DNA of 64,000 bases from Smallanthus sonchifolius (lineage: Eukaryota; Streptophyta; Magnoliopsida; Asterales; Asteraceae). The stretch is from assembly GCA_023525975.1 (NCBI GenBank), contig CM042032.1, positions 19,970,001 through 20,034,000 of the forward strand. Direction: 5' to 3'. Below are positions 44,921-56,006 of this stretch, in pieces. Both the position numbers and the translations under genes were made by a program. Below the pieces are notes generated by a model, which made no database searches, was not told where the DNA came from, and saw only the letters and a program-made list of their open reading frames with translations. Every line of letters begins with the position of its first letter. The stretch's first letter is position 1.

Positions 44921-47765
44921 CTCAGCTTCATTGGCAAGTTGTGAAATTGTCAAGGGACGGTCACTGTCTTCATTAAGTTGGTACTCAGGACCTTCTATTT
45001 CTCTAAGTTGATCCCTCAGTGAAGATCTTGTGCCAAAAGCTACAGATGTGACTTCAACTTGTGTATATCTGAGTTGGAGTCAGTATCAGAAGTTGACACA
45101 GACTCTTCCTGAGGAATCAGTCCTTCTTCTTCAAGATGGGCTTTGATGGTGACCATCATTGTCTGGCTCTCCAATGAGTTAATATTGCAGATGTTGGCTC
45201 TGAGCTGAAAAATCTTGAATAGGAAGTCTGAGGGCAGCTGAAGGATGTTCCTGGTGTTGATGATGAGAGAGGAGCCGTTGCTGAGCAGAAGAGTGTGGTC
45301 AAGGGACTTAGTACTCACCCAACCTAGCACGTTCAAGTCCTTGACCAGGAAGGCATACAAGAATCTTCGAAGGCCCAGAACTTCTTCTTCATTGAGAAGA
45401 CTGCTCCTTGTTATTTCAAGATTGCTAGGAGTCAGTCTCCTTTCTGCGGCCACCGAGGATTCAGGATAAGCTACCCGTTTTGTTTTTTGAATTAGTCTTT
45501 CGAAGTGGGGTAGATTATCCTCCATCAAGTCATGGAACCTGCCAATGGCAAGTTCTGTTGAGAGATCTGCTGAGTTGTTGATGCAGTTTGATAAGTATAG
45601 CTGTAGGACTTGGAGGGCATTGAGAGAGTTCCAGTTCAGCTCTTCTACTCCGCTGAACTCCCATCCAATCCAAAACTTCTCAGTTGATCCATCATACCCC
45701 CAAGCTAGAATGGAGTCAAATTCTAGCTTCTTTGATGATCTGAATAGTTGGGGGGTAGAGGATTGACTAATGATGGGTGCTGCTTCAAGAAGGATGCTGA
45801 ATGATGTATTTGTTTGGTCTGTGTCTTCAGCATCATTCAGCATTTCATCAACAGCCCTGACGACCAACTTCCAGTCTTCAGATGTCCCTTCTTCTTTGTT
45901 ATCTGAGACTGGCAAGTCATGAATTTGTACAAAAGCCGGCTTGAATAGTGAGCTTTGAAGTACAACCTGCTCTTGAATCCAGTCGTCAAGACTGTCTGTA
46001 TCTTCTTCCATAGAGACCATCTCCCCCCTTTTGGTTGCATCAGTAGACAGGTAAGCATCAGTTTGGGTGCCTACTGATACAAGAGAGGGAGTGGATAAAG
46101 TTGGGCATTGATGGGCTTCATGCATAGAGACTTGGTGTCGTAGTTTGGACACTTCAGCCTCTAGCATAGCCACCCTGGCCGTCAATTCCAAGTTATGAAG
46201 TTTCAGTCTGTCCTCATCCACAGTTATGGAATCCTTGGACCTAGATGGGGCCGTAGGCTGAGCCTCAGCATCCCCATCACCCGTGGTTTCTTGGCGCCTG
46301 GGATTCCTCTCAGTGAGGGGAGTTTCCAAGGAAACACCCTCACCATGAGTTGCCGTGGTTGAGGTCTTAAAGATGTTGTCACTGTCCTCCTGGTCATTTG
46401 ATGGACCAGCAGTAGTGACAGCCTCTTCCACATCCACTCTTTCATTACTCCTAGAGTGGACCTTCAAGGGTGAAGAACTTGGGTTGGGTGTTTCGGAAGC
46501 AAGACCAATCTGTACCTCCTTGATAGTGGTAGTTGGAGAAGGTACATCACTTGGTCGGGTTCCTCAACACTTAAGTCCAAAGAAGATAGGAATGGCTCAA
46601 AGGGCTGTTCTATGGATCCGGGAAGTGATCCTAATCCTAATAGAGAGACTTCCGAAGGAGTTTCCCTAACAGTGTGGCTTTCCCTTATAATATTCTCACT
46701 AGAATGTTGTGATTCTGAGTGAGGGATGTTGGCTTGGGTTTGGGCCTTGGAGGCAAGAGAAGAAGGAGTTCTCTTGCCCCTCTTCCTTGTATACTTGGCT
46801 GCAACCGGGGCCTTGTGTTCCGGTTGAGAAATTAAACTGTGGGTGAGTAGAGTATGTGCCTGTACATTCTCAGTAGAATGCACAGGGGTTCGATCAAGGG
46901 AAATGGCAGTTTGAGTTTGTGGCAGTGAGGTGGAGGGTGTGGGATCAGTATCAGCTGGGTTTGCTGAACTGTCACCCTGGGCACTTTGTGTGTTCAGCAT
47001 TGTAGATAACAATGGAACATCGGCCCCTGAGAACTTTGATGAAACTGTTCTCATGCTTTGAAAAATGTTGTTCTTATGTCCCAGCATTACGTAGATTCTT
47101 GCAGTTTTTGAAAGATCTTGGTGCTCAATATTGAACACTTCCTGCAAGAATCTTGGGTACATGAAGAACTGTGATTTCACCCCTTCTTGAAGGTTGTATC
47201 TCAAACCTTCAAGAATGAGGTGGGAAAAATTGAAACCCGCCTTAGTTATCATACCGTGAATTGCCGACGCAAGTCCGGAGCTAAGTTGGTTCCAGCCACT
47301 CCTCTTCTGGGATATGCATTGGAGAAGAGTGTGGCAGAGATACTTCCATTTGGGACCCATGAGTGCCTTCTCTATCGTATACTCTGTTTGATTCCCAGTG
47401 TACCCTATAGATACAAAGGTACTCATGTATACGTCTCTTGGGTAAGAGATGGCGTCCCCTTCATCTTGAAGCTTGAGGTGTTGGCGGAGCTTTGCTTCAG
47501 TGATGATCATCTCTTTGCCGTCTACTATTCCTTTGATTTGGGGAGTGCCCTGGTCAGTAGAATACACGGCTGAGCTCCAAAAATCTTCCATATGGGAAGT
47601 ATAGATGGTTAGGTTGACTGTTAGGGCATGGTGGATTTTGGACCGACAAAGGAAGTCGATCATATCATCGAAACCTTCTGATTTCTTGCCCTTTATTAGG
47701 CATGCAGTGAGGTTGTGATATGGGGAAAACTTGTCGTTGGGGTTGTTTATGTCTGCACCTGCCAT
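44921..47765 (-). pseudogene. Cop-D ORF3, frameshifted and C-terminally rearranged
   Basis: ATG 47765 (MAGADINNPNDKF), open for 433 codons to 46464 with all N-terminal domain motifs intact, including MEDFWSSAVY where Cop-A has a stop. A 1-nt deletion near 46552 shifts the frame, which is then open 46467-45040 with the WGYDGSTEKFWIGWEFSG block. It breaks up before the inverted block. Close to Cop-A throughout. Useful as the reference for the stops in Cop-A. Confidence 0.88.
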
Positions 47766-48362
47766 TATAATGGATTTGGAGGGAAGAGAGAAGGGCGTGT
47801 GAATGGTGGTTAATTATGGAGGGCTTTGAATGCTGTGGGGACGGGAGAGAAAGTGATGGGAGATTAGGGTTTGAAATTGAATATGAAGAGGTTGTGGGAA
47901 CGTTTGAAATTGTGATATAACGGCAGACGAAGAAAAAGCAACTTTACTTGTACAGTACAACCTGTTTCACTTTTCATTGTTACAGCTGTAAAGCACTCGA
48001 GCAGTCATGGTAAAGACTGAGAGTAGTTTTTACCGCGGGTAAAAGTTAATGTAGACTTGTTTTACCCATCAGCAGCAAACTTGGTTGCTGCTGATGGTGA
48101 GCTATCCGCTGCAAACTTGGTTGCTGCGGATAGTGAAGTCTTTCAGCAGCAGATTTGGGTGCTGCTGACTGTTGTATTTATTCCGCAGCAAAAATGTTGC
48201 TGCTGACCGCCTTAAAGCTGTCCGCAGTAAACTTGTTCTTGCTGATAACTTAAAGCGATCAGTGGCAAAGGCTTTGCTGCTGAAGATTTAAACCTGTCAG
48301 CAGCTGAGAGGCAAAAATGCTGCTGACTTATAACTTTTATTTACAACATAAGACAGATATAT
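47766..48362 (-). other. Cop-D gag-ORF3 spacer with hairpins
   Basis: Homologue of 16780-17405 in Cop-A. 48065-48330 is filled with degenerate A-type palindromes (CAGCAGCAAA, TTGCTGCTGATGG, CCGCTGCAAA). No gene seen. Confidence 0.8.
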
Positions 48363-50492
48363 TTACATCAAAGGATAGATGCACTCAACTGAACCGATGA
48401 TGATGCTTGGTGGTTTCTTTGCCTTCCATTGTTGAGTTGGTGGTTTTCCAGCTTTCTTTGTCTTTTTAGCAGCAGACGTTGTATGTGATGATTTTACTTG
48501 AGTAGCTGCAGATGCTGTTGAAGGCTTTGCCTTGGATCTTGCCTTATCAGCAGTAGACCCTTTTGCTGCTGATAGCTTTGCCTTATCAGCAGCAGATTTT
48601 GCTGCGGACTTTGTTAGCTTATCAGCAGCAGATTTGGTTGCTGCTGAAAGCTTCTGCTTCATTTTCTTGGGCTTAACTGGACTAACAACCGATGTATGAT
48701 GATCCTTCTTTACCCTTTGTCTTTGGGGAGCTTGATGAAGGATCTGGTGGAAAGGGTTAAACTTACCGTTTGCAGCAAAGTGGTCTGACTCACCACAAAT
48801 GATGCAAGATTTTTGAGGCTTTGACAACTGCTCCCTTGGTGGAGAAAGAGATTTTCTGAGTAGAGTTGTCTTTGCTTCAAAGCTTCTTACCTGTTTGTTC
48901 TTCTTTGTCTTCTCAAAAGCATGTTGCTTGAGGTTTCTTTGCTGCTGTAGGTAGTAGAAGCAGGTGCTGGCAGTGTGGTTATATTTCCCACAGACAAAAC
49001 ATGATTTTGCCAGTTTATCCTTTGAAGGATGCACATAATCCTTGCTTTTGAAAAGGTCTTTGAAATTCCAAGGGTGAGCTTTGTTGTGCTCAAAAGTAGC
49101 TTATTCCAATGTTTTTTGAACATATGGAACCCTTTCTTCAGGCGCATGACATGTGTCAAACACCTTCCTTGGCTGGACTAAAATGGAAGGAGGCTTTGAG
49201 TTGGTGGAGGTGGAAGACTGTCCCTTTTCAATAGTTAGCTTTCTTCCTTCTGGAGGATAGCTAATTCTGATTTGTTTGAAGGGTTTAGGAACTGGTATTG
49301 AAGGGATAATAGGGACTTCATTTTTAGTGACCATCACTTGAGGGGCAGGAGGAGATGAGGCAGTACTTGTTTCAGTGGAGTCTGAGCAAGTTGACTCAGT
49401 CTCTGATGAAGTAGTGCATTCTTGCACAGGGGTTTCTTTGACAGCAGGGTCAAGATTTGCTAGATTGAAGCTTGGTTCATGGATGGCAACGTAATCAGCA
49501 GGAGGTGCGACGGTTTTATACTGGTCAGCATGATATCCCAACCCAGTTTTTACATTTTCATGGATTTGAACATCCAAAAGTCTTTGCAGCTTTTTGGATG
49601 CAAATTCATATTTTTACACAAGGACCTTTTGGTCTGCCAATTCAGCCCTTGCAGCTTTCAACTTAACCAGAATATCATTAATTTGAGTTTCAAGGTTTGT
49701 TTGTTCATGTTTTAATGATGAAATTTCTTTCTTTAAACAATCATTCTTTTCCTTGTAACTATTTTCAACCTTTTTAAATTCAGATTTCATTTGGTGAAAT
49801 TCTTCATTTTGATCTATGAGCTTCTGGTTATGTTTCCTATATCTAAGGACCTTATCAATGCACTCTTGAGTACATAGATTTTCATATACCTTTGGTGGTA
49901 TCTCTGATGTGTCTGAAGTTAGAGAGGATACCTCTAATGTGTCTGCCATGAGAGCTTGATTGTTGGCAGAAAGATCCTCAGGCTGGCAGCTCCAGTCAAA
50001 GTCAGTAGTTCCAACATTTGCATAGGCTGTAGTTTGTGCTGGAGGATTGACATGTTGCTATTTTTGTAGCCTTGGTTGAGCTTGGTGTGCATGTCTGGTA
50101 GGATAGTAGTCGCTTGAACTAGGACCTGAGTGGTCAGAGTGAAGCACGGGAGAGGTGGTGGAAGAGGCTGATTGATGGCTTGAGCTTCTTTCTTTGGCTT
50201 GAATTATTTCTAATTCATAGGCTTTTAGCATACAAAAGAGCTCGGTCATCTGCAGAGTCTTCAGATTCTCAGTTCTTCTTATTGACACTGTGTAAAGTGT
50301 CCAGCAACTAGAAAGAGATCTGATGAACCTTTTGAGAATGTCTTCATTCTCCAGTTTCACCTTAGAGCACTGCAGCTCTCCTACCAAGTTAGTGTACCTG
50401 TTATACATATTGGTTAGTGACTCACCTTCATTGCAGACAAAGTTTTCGTATTGCTGCTTCAGGATGTCTTCAAGCCCGTTGCTTTGTGCCAT
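48363..50492 (-). pseudogene. gag: Cop-D gag, capsid domain deleted in frame
   Basis: A single minus-strand frame from ATG 50492 to 48363, with stops at about 50056, 49614 and 49101. The start MAQSNGLED joins directly to ILKQQYENFV; Cop-A has about 130 more codons there, so the UBN2 domain is removed without a frame change. It keeps the coiled coil (49860-49620), a knuckle CFVCGKYNHTASTC (about 49012), a second knuckle with its last Cys lost (CIICGESDHFAANG) and the Lys/Ala SAADKA-type tail (48690-48480). It ends ECIYPLM where Cop-A gag runs on, close to the point where pol was lost. Confidence 0.88.
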
Positions 50493-50584
50493 TTTTGTTT
50501 TGATGTGACTTGATCAAGAATAGAGTTTTGAATAGATTCAGAAAGTGATTAAACAAATGTTAGTTTGTTTAATCTTGAGCCAAA

Positions 50585-50596
50585 GCTCTGATACCA
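50585..50596 (-). other. Cop-D primer-binding site (tRNA-Met)
   Basis: Minus strand TGGTATCAGAGC, 2 bases inside the 5' LTR boundary. Confidence 0.92.
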
Positions 50597-50598
50597 CT

Positions 50599-51154
50599 TG
50601 TAGGATCGTAATATTACAAGGTGATTCTATTCTAGTTGATATTGGCGGAAACAATAACAACCAACAAAGTAAACAAGTAAACAGCAAGAATACTGATAAA
50701 TGCACTGTTGTATTAGACTTCTGAGATTACAAGTTTACAAGTAAAACACTATCAAGAAGCACTATGAAAGCACAGCAAGCACACTTTGTTTGAAGTGTTT
50801 ACAAGATATATATAGTAACTTAGAATCAAGACAGACCCTTGATTCTAAGGATCAGATCTAACACAAGCCGTTGATCTTGTTTATTAATCTAAATTACACG
50901 TAAAGGCTAATCTAGTTAACTTTACTGAAACGTCTTCTTAGGCATCATTGTTTGCATGCTTGGAGAAGCGCGTTATTGTCCTTTATTGGTTACACCAGTG
51001 AGGTTCCTTCTGCTTGGAGTGTGGCAGTTGCTTTTGCAGAAAGGTGTCAGAGGCGCTTCACATGGATAGTCATATGTGATGAATGCTGTTGATAAGCCTA
51101 TCAGCAGCATTTGTACTTAGAATAATTTGGTAGCAATCAGTCTTTGGTTCTACA
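50599..51154 (-). repeat. Cop-D 5' LTR, 556 bp
   Basis: Pair of 43938-44493, about 8 differences. Followed by ACTAA. Confidence 0.94.
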
Positions 51155-51159
51155 ACTAA

Positions 51160-52372
51160 GATATGCTTTCAAAATCTGTTGAAACATATATTCGCCCTTG
51201 GATCAGTTAGATACATCATCTAATCTGATTCCATTGAAACTTGTCCAGATAATAGTTGGATCCTCATACCTGAATCTGTTGACTCTCATTATACAACCAA
51301 TTCATTAGAATCTTATGATTCTGAGTCATCATGATTCTTATATCCTTTGGGATCTGCTTCTTACTCATGATGTTCATTCAAAAATTTGTGATTTCAGTTT
51401 ATACAGATAAAAATTCAAAAATATGTGTTTCCGTTTGTACAGATAAAAATCCAAAAATATGTGATTCCGTTTGTATAGATAAAATTCAAAAAGATTTTGT
51501 TTTTTATTTTCCATGAAAATTTTAATCTTTTATTAAAATGTTCGGGATTGGATCAAATACATGCTGCTGACGGAAGTTCAAGAAGTGACGGATTGAAAGT
51601 AGGTAAAAATTTGTTCAAGGGAAAAGTTGAAGGCATTAAGTTCGCCTAAATCTGGAGAAGCGAACTTAATATGTTCGCCTGATGTTGGTGAAGCGAACTT
51701 ATTATGTTCGCCTAGGGCTTGTTAAGCGAACTTAACAAGTTCGCCTAAATAAGCAAACTTATTCTGTATAAGGGTTGTCCAGGTGAACTTATCCACTTCA
51801 TCGTCTTCCCAGTTTATGCGAACTTGTCTGATACATAGTCAAAATTTTAACTTTTCAAATTAAGTGGTTGTTGGGTGGTTAATCAGTACATTCTGAATCG
51901 AAATTGAATTGCAAACATAACAAAGGTAATTTCATTGATTTTCGTCCGTTCAATTGTGAGGAAATTAAGGTTTTTGTCTCGGTTTTATTCGTGTGACGGT
52001 TTTGCCCTAATTGTGGATATACCAGCCTTAAATCTTGAAATTGATCATTGTTTTTTACTTAGTAATACTAATCGAGTTGTGTACGATGCTTATTTCATGA
52101 TTTCCACATGTTTTGAAAGAAATTTGATTTCTGAGATTGAATTTGAAACGACAGACAGTTCAAGCGAACTTGTTCAAGCGAACTTGTCTAAGTTCGCCTC
52201 TTGAAACACTAAGCGAACTTATTAAGTTCGCCTAGGGGTCAGAAGAGTTTTTGGACTTGTAATTTTTTGTGTGTTTGAAATTTTTTTGTTTTTTTTTATG
52301 TTTCAAATTTGTTTTTCGTGTTGTTTGTGTTGGTTATTTGTCTAAAATGTTTGTTGTCCAAATATTTTTCAG
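51160..52372 (+). other. Cop-B2 spacer part 2 and ORF3 leader, intron-like
   Basis: Non-coding. 51160-51584 continues the conserved spacer. 51585-52372 is absent from Cop-E, starts with GT and ends in AATATTTTTCAG directly before the ORF3 ATG. It carries B-type palindromes at 51634-51745 and 52160-52232. Likely an intron or an alternative promoter region for ORF3. Confidence 0.65.
51395..51500 (+). repeat. Three tandem units of about 36 bp
   Basis: Units of the form GTTTRTACAGATAAAAATYC followed by AAAAATATGTG. Two diverged units occur in the Cop-E spacer at about 62413-62490 on the other strand, so the repeat is part of the conserved spacer. Confidence 0.75.
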
Positions 52373-55300
52373 ATGGCTCGTCGTGTCAAATACAAACATA
52401 ACCAGGTGGCATTGTTAGATCATAACATGTCCGAGGCCGTAAACTTTCAAGGGATTATCGGATTTCTGAATCGCTCACGACTTCGTGTCGCATTATCTGC
52501 CGATCCATACGTCAGTCTGGTGTATATTCAACAGTTTTGGGACATAGTTCATTCAGATACTGACGTACAACCTCATGTTCTTCGTGCCACTATCAACAAT
52601 ACGGAGATTGCTCTATCTGAAGAAACTATTCGTGCTGCTCTTGCTCTAGGTGGTGCTGCTGATGATCCTATATCATTTCGTAATACATTGATTATGGGAT
52701 GCTTTCAGAGGATGGGTTACCGTGGACGACCTAATAATACACAAGCTCGTAAAGGTGGTTTGGTTGGTGAATGGAGATACTTCATGCATATGCATGTGAT
52801 TATCCAATGTCTGTCTCCTCGTAAAGCTGGTACATATGGTTTAAAGACTGCTCTTCAAGATGCAATGGTAGCTTTGACGTTGAACAAATGATTCAATTTT
52901 GCACGATATATCTATCGGGAGATGGTTATGCAAATCACACCTGCTGAAGGTCAAGGATTCCTTATGTATCCTCGGTTCATCCAGATGATTCTGAATCATT
53001 TCTTCCTAATCTCCCACAGCATCCGATTAGATTAACTTTGACGCCGATGTCCAAGCATATCTTTACGGATTGCACTAAGGTGAAACAACAGAATCAAGCG
53101 TTGATTCCTGTTAATACTCCATTGTTTGGTCACTTAATCAATCCTGGTTATGTTGAACCACCGAATGACAACTGGTTTCATCCCGATGAGATAGCTCAAG
53201 TACAAGGTCAGAATGTTCAACAACAACAACAACCACAACAACCTATTCCACAAGTACAAGTTCCACAACAACAAGTTCCACAACAACAAATTCCTATTCA
53301 AGAACAAGTTCCAATTCCACAAGCTCAGGTTGATATACCTGTTAATGAACCTGTTCTAGAAGAGGTCGTTCATGAACATGAACAAGATATAGGGATGAAT
53401 ATGGATGACTTTGTTGATGAGGCTGTGAACTCGCCCATTCATGAAGCTGAAGGGAATGTGGTGACAGATAATGAGTTGAGTTCTAGCTTAAGTGATACAA
53501 TTTTACCTATTTATGAAGAAACCGATTCTGATGAGTCTAGAGATTTTTCCTCAGATCATTATGAAAGGTTGGCTCCTATACCATTGGCTAATTCTAGTAA
53601 ACGCCTTAAATCTACAGCCAAAAGACAACGACGTAAGTCTGTTCGGGATCCTCCTTCCGGATCAGTACGTGGAAAAAGAACATTAGTGGATGAGAGTTCT
53701 GACAGTGATTTTAATCCGGATCCTAAAGCTCAAAAGCTTATGGCTGCTTCAATTGCTGCTGCTCAATCTTCTCAAGGTGTAGAGGATGCTACTTTTGTTG
53801 CTTCCTTAATTGTCACACCTTCAACTTCTAAAGAACAATCTCCTGTTCAAACTCCTGTTCCTCCTGTGATTATTTCTACTCTTAGTACTTCAGTGCCTCA
53901 ATCTTCGGCTGGTCCTTCTAAGATTTCTGATTCTGATAGGATTAGTTTCCTTGAATCTCAAGTGCTTGCTTTACAAACTCAGGTGGATACTCTTGTATCT
54001 ACTGATACTCAAAGACAGCTGGTGATTCAGACTCAAGCTACGCAGATTGCTGCTATGCAGGCCTTAGTGTCCAAGCTTGTTGAGCTTCTTGACGTTCAGG
54101 GTGGATACGTGATGCATGTCACACTGAGTCTATTCAACGACATGATGATGAAGACAATGATCCTTCTGTTAATATTGAGGGTGATCGTCAATACGCTGAC
54201 GTTGATCCTATATCTAAAGTTCAGGGGGAGTCGACATCATAATCAATTGATGGAAACAAAGATACTTCTGGAGTTAATGAAGAAGAAATCTTATTATTGG
54301 ACTTCTTTGCAGAGTCTGCTGAAAAGATAGCATGTCTTGATGACATAGAAGATGATGTGTCGAAAAATGAAATAGAAGAAGGAGAGATAGTGGAGATAGA
54401 GAAAGAGAAAAGTCAAGATAAAGTGATTTATGAAGGCTGTGATGGTCTTAATGTCCCTTATAACTTCATCCAAGATGATGTTATTCCTGAGTTCAATTAT
54501 GAAGGAGCAACAGATTCTATGGACTCATTTGAAGACATCACACTGTCTGAAGATACTGCTGATTCTAAGATTGATACTGATGATGAAAACATTCATTCCA
54601 ATACAGATGTTGAAGCTAATACTACTCATACTGAGTCTCCAAAGGTGAATGAAGAACCTATGATGTACAGAAATACAGGTTTGACCATAGAACAGTGGAG
54701 AGAAGTTGTAAATAACTGGATGAAGGTGCTACCCAAGTCTCAAGCACAACCTTCTCAGAAAGAAAACTATGTGAATAAAGTGAGGTGTGTAGGAAGAATC
54801 ATAAGTTGGTTTTATGATAATGACACAAAATTATTTGCTATTAAAAGATCTGATGGTGTTCAGTACTTAAAGCCGAGGATCAAGTATTTCAATACCTTGC
54901 TAAGGTGTGAAATGAATGGTCTAGCTTCAAAGCCACTTATTAATAGATCCAAGTTTGGATTAGCTGATGTGATAGCAAATCTGATCAAGAGAGAAGGTGG
55001 TTCGGGGAAGTATGAAAGGCTAAAGCCTCAAAAAGGAAAGAGAGTGAAGAACATAGATCAAAAGACTGGGAAAGTGACCTAGATGTACAAATTCAAACCA
55101 GTACGTGTTGTACACAGGATACCATTGAAGAAGATTCCTCAAGATTTCCTTGGGAATATGAAATGGTGTTATGTCGATGTTAATACTGGTAAAGCAAGGA
55201 TTGAAGACAGATAATAAGGTCATTGTATGTTCCTATGATGAAATGAATCTTATCAATTTTTCAAAGAAAGATCAGAGAACGCTGAGAAAGAATGAAATCA

Positions 55301-55419
55301 TGTTCACTGATTAATGGAAAGAACAAGGATTGCAGTACAAGTGAGTGTTGGAGATATGTAGAAGATATGGAGTGCATGCAGGAAGCAGATTGTCGGATAA
55401 TTGGAAGAGCTCATCATAA
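52373..55419 (+). pseudogene. Cop-B2 ORF3, frameshifted
   Basis: ATG 52373 (MARRVKYKHNQVALLD). N-terminal domain: GFLNRSRLRVALSADPYVS, QFWD, EWRYFMHMHVIIQCLS. A TGA at 52889 replaces the Arg of LNKRFNF seen in Cop-E. A frameshift near 53000, then 53038-54110: Gln/Pro-rich linker, acidic Ser-rich region, basic patch AKRQRRKSVRDPP, helical region. Another frameshift near 54110 and a TAA lead to 54297-55082 with the C-terminal module TKLFAIKRSDGVQYLKP and GGSGKYERLKPQKGKR; stops and shifts follow to NWKSSS at 55417. Same architecture as Cop-C and E. No membrane segment. Function unknown. Confidence 0.85.
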
Positions 55420-55450
55420 AGACAGAAGACTGAAGATCAAGCTATTGTCA

Positions 55451-55460
55451 AGGGGGAGTC
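55451..55460 (+). other. Cop-B2 polypurine tract
   Basis: AGGGGGAGTC directly before TGTTAGGACATAG. Confidence 0.92.
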
Positions 55461-55950
55461 TGTTAGGACATAGTTTGTAATGACAAAAGCTTCTTAATAG
55501 TTTAGATCTAATGTCTTTATGTTTTTGTTATGTATAATGTTCTAAGTGTTTAATACAAGTTATGCTAGAGGCGAACTTGTTAAGTTCGCCTAATCTAACA
55601 GAGGCGAACTTGTTAAGTTCGCTTAAGTCTATCTGAGGCGAACTTGTTAAGTTCGCTTAGTCTGTTAGAGGCGAACTTGTTAAGTTCGCCTAATGCAGGT
55701 TAGTAGTCTATATATAGATGTTTACAGAGTCAGTTTGAATATAGAAGAGAATCGATCAGAACTAGAACAGAGTTGAACGATTGAGTCTGTAAACTCTATT
55801 GTGAATTGGAATACAAGTGTGAATGTTATTTACTTGATTGTCTATATTGTCTTTTGTTTGTGCAATCGTTGATTCGTTGGATTCCACACTTTGAGTTAAC
55901 GACACGTCTTATCAGGAGAACGATCTGTAGAAGTGCCATGAGGACCTACA
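55461..55950 (+). repeat. Cop-B2 3' LTR, 490 bp
   Basis: TGTTAGGACATAG to GAGGACCTACA, then AGGAT. Four B-type palindromes (arms GGCGAACTT and AAGTTCGC, centre GTT) at 55570-55690 end about 22 bp before a TATATATA box at 55713. Confidence 0.94.
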
Positions 55951-56006
55951 AGGATTACATCGGTTTGAGTTTTTAATTGATTTAATTGCTTAATCCTGAG
56001 TAACCA
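55951..56006 (+). pseudogene. pol: Cop-B1 pol, last codons
   Basis: RFEFLIDLI followed after a small shift by LNPE and TAA, matching the pol ends RFEFLIKMIGMINPE (Cop-E) and RFEHLVNLLGMFNPE (Cop-C). Short, so support comes mainly from the conserved spacer that follows. Confidence 0.55.

Larger units (their letters stand above)
43938..51154 (-). mobile_element. Cop-D: pol-less member of the Cop-A family
   Basis: Minus-strand 7.2-kb element with a perfect target duplication ACTAA (43933-43937, 51155-51159), two 556-bp LTRs differing at about 8 sites by eye, primer site and purine tract. Between them are only gag and ORF3. The whole pol is absent: gag ends at 48363 and is followed directly by the spacer that follows pol in Cop-A. 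A recent LTR pair and a perfect duplication show it moved in this form or lost pol after insertion; either way it needs enzymes from elsewhere. Confidence 0.93.
26491..55950 (+). mobile_element. Cop-B2: copia element, host of Cop-C and Cop-D, 5' LTR inverted
   Basis: Gag (27188-28503), pol (28504-30376 plus 41782-43341), spacer (43342-43937 plus 51160-52372), ORF3 (52373-55419), purine tract and 3' LTR (55461-55950) are colinear on the plus strand once Cop-C and Cop-D are removed. The 5' LTR is present at 26491-26947 but upside-down. The 3' flank AGGAT (55951-55955) and the inverted LTR flank ATCCT (26948-26952) are reverse complements, the expected target duplication carried along by the inversion. 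Primer site and gag N-terminus are lost. Confidence 0.85.

Noticed and set aside
44631..45011. Plus-strand frame that looks like a separate coiled-coil gene
   Set aside because: It is the inverted piece of Cop-D ORF3; the same sequence is colinear in Cop-A.
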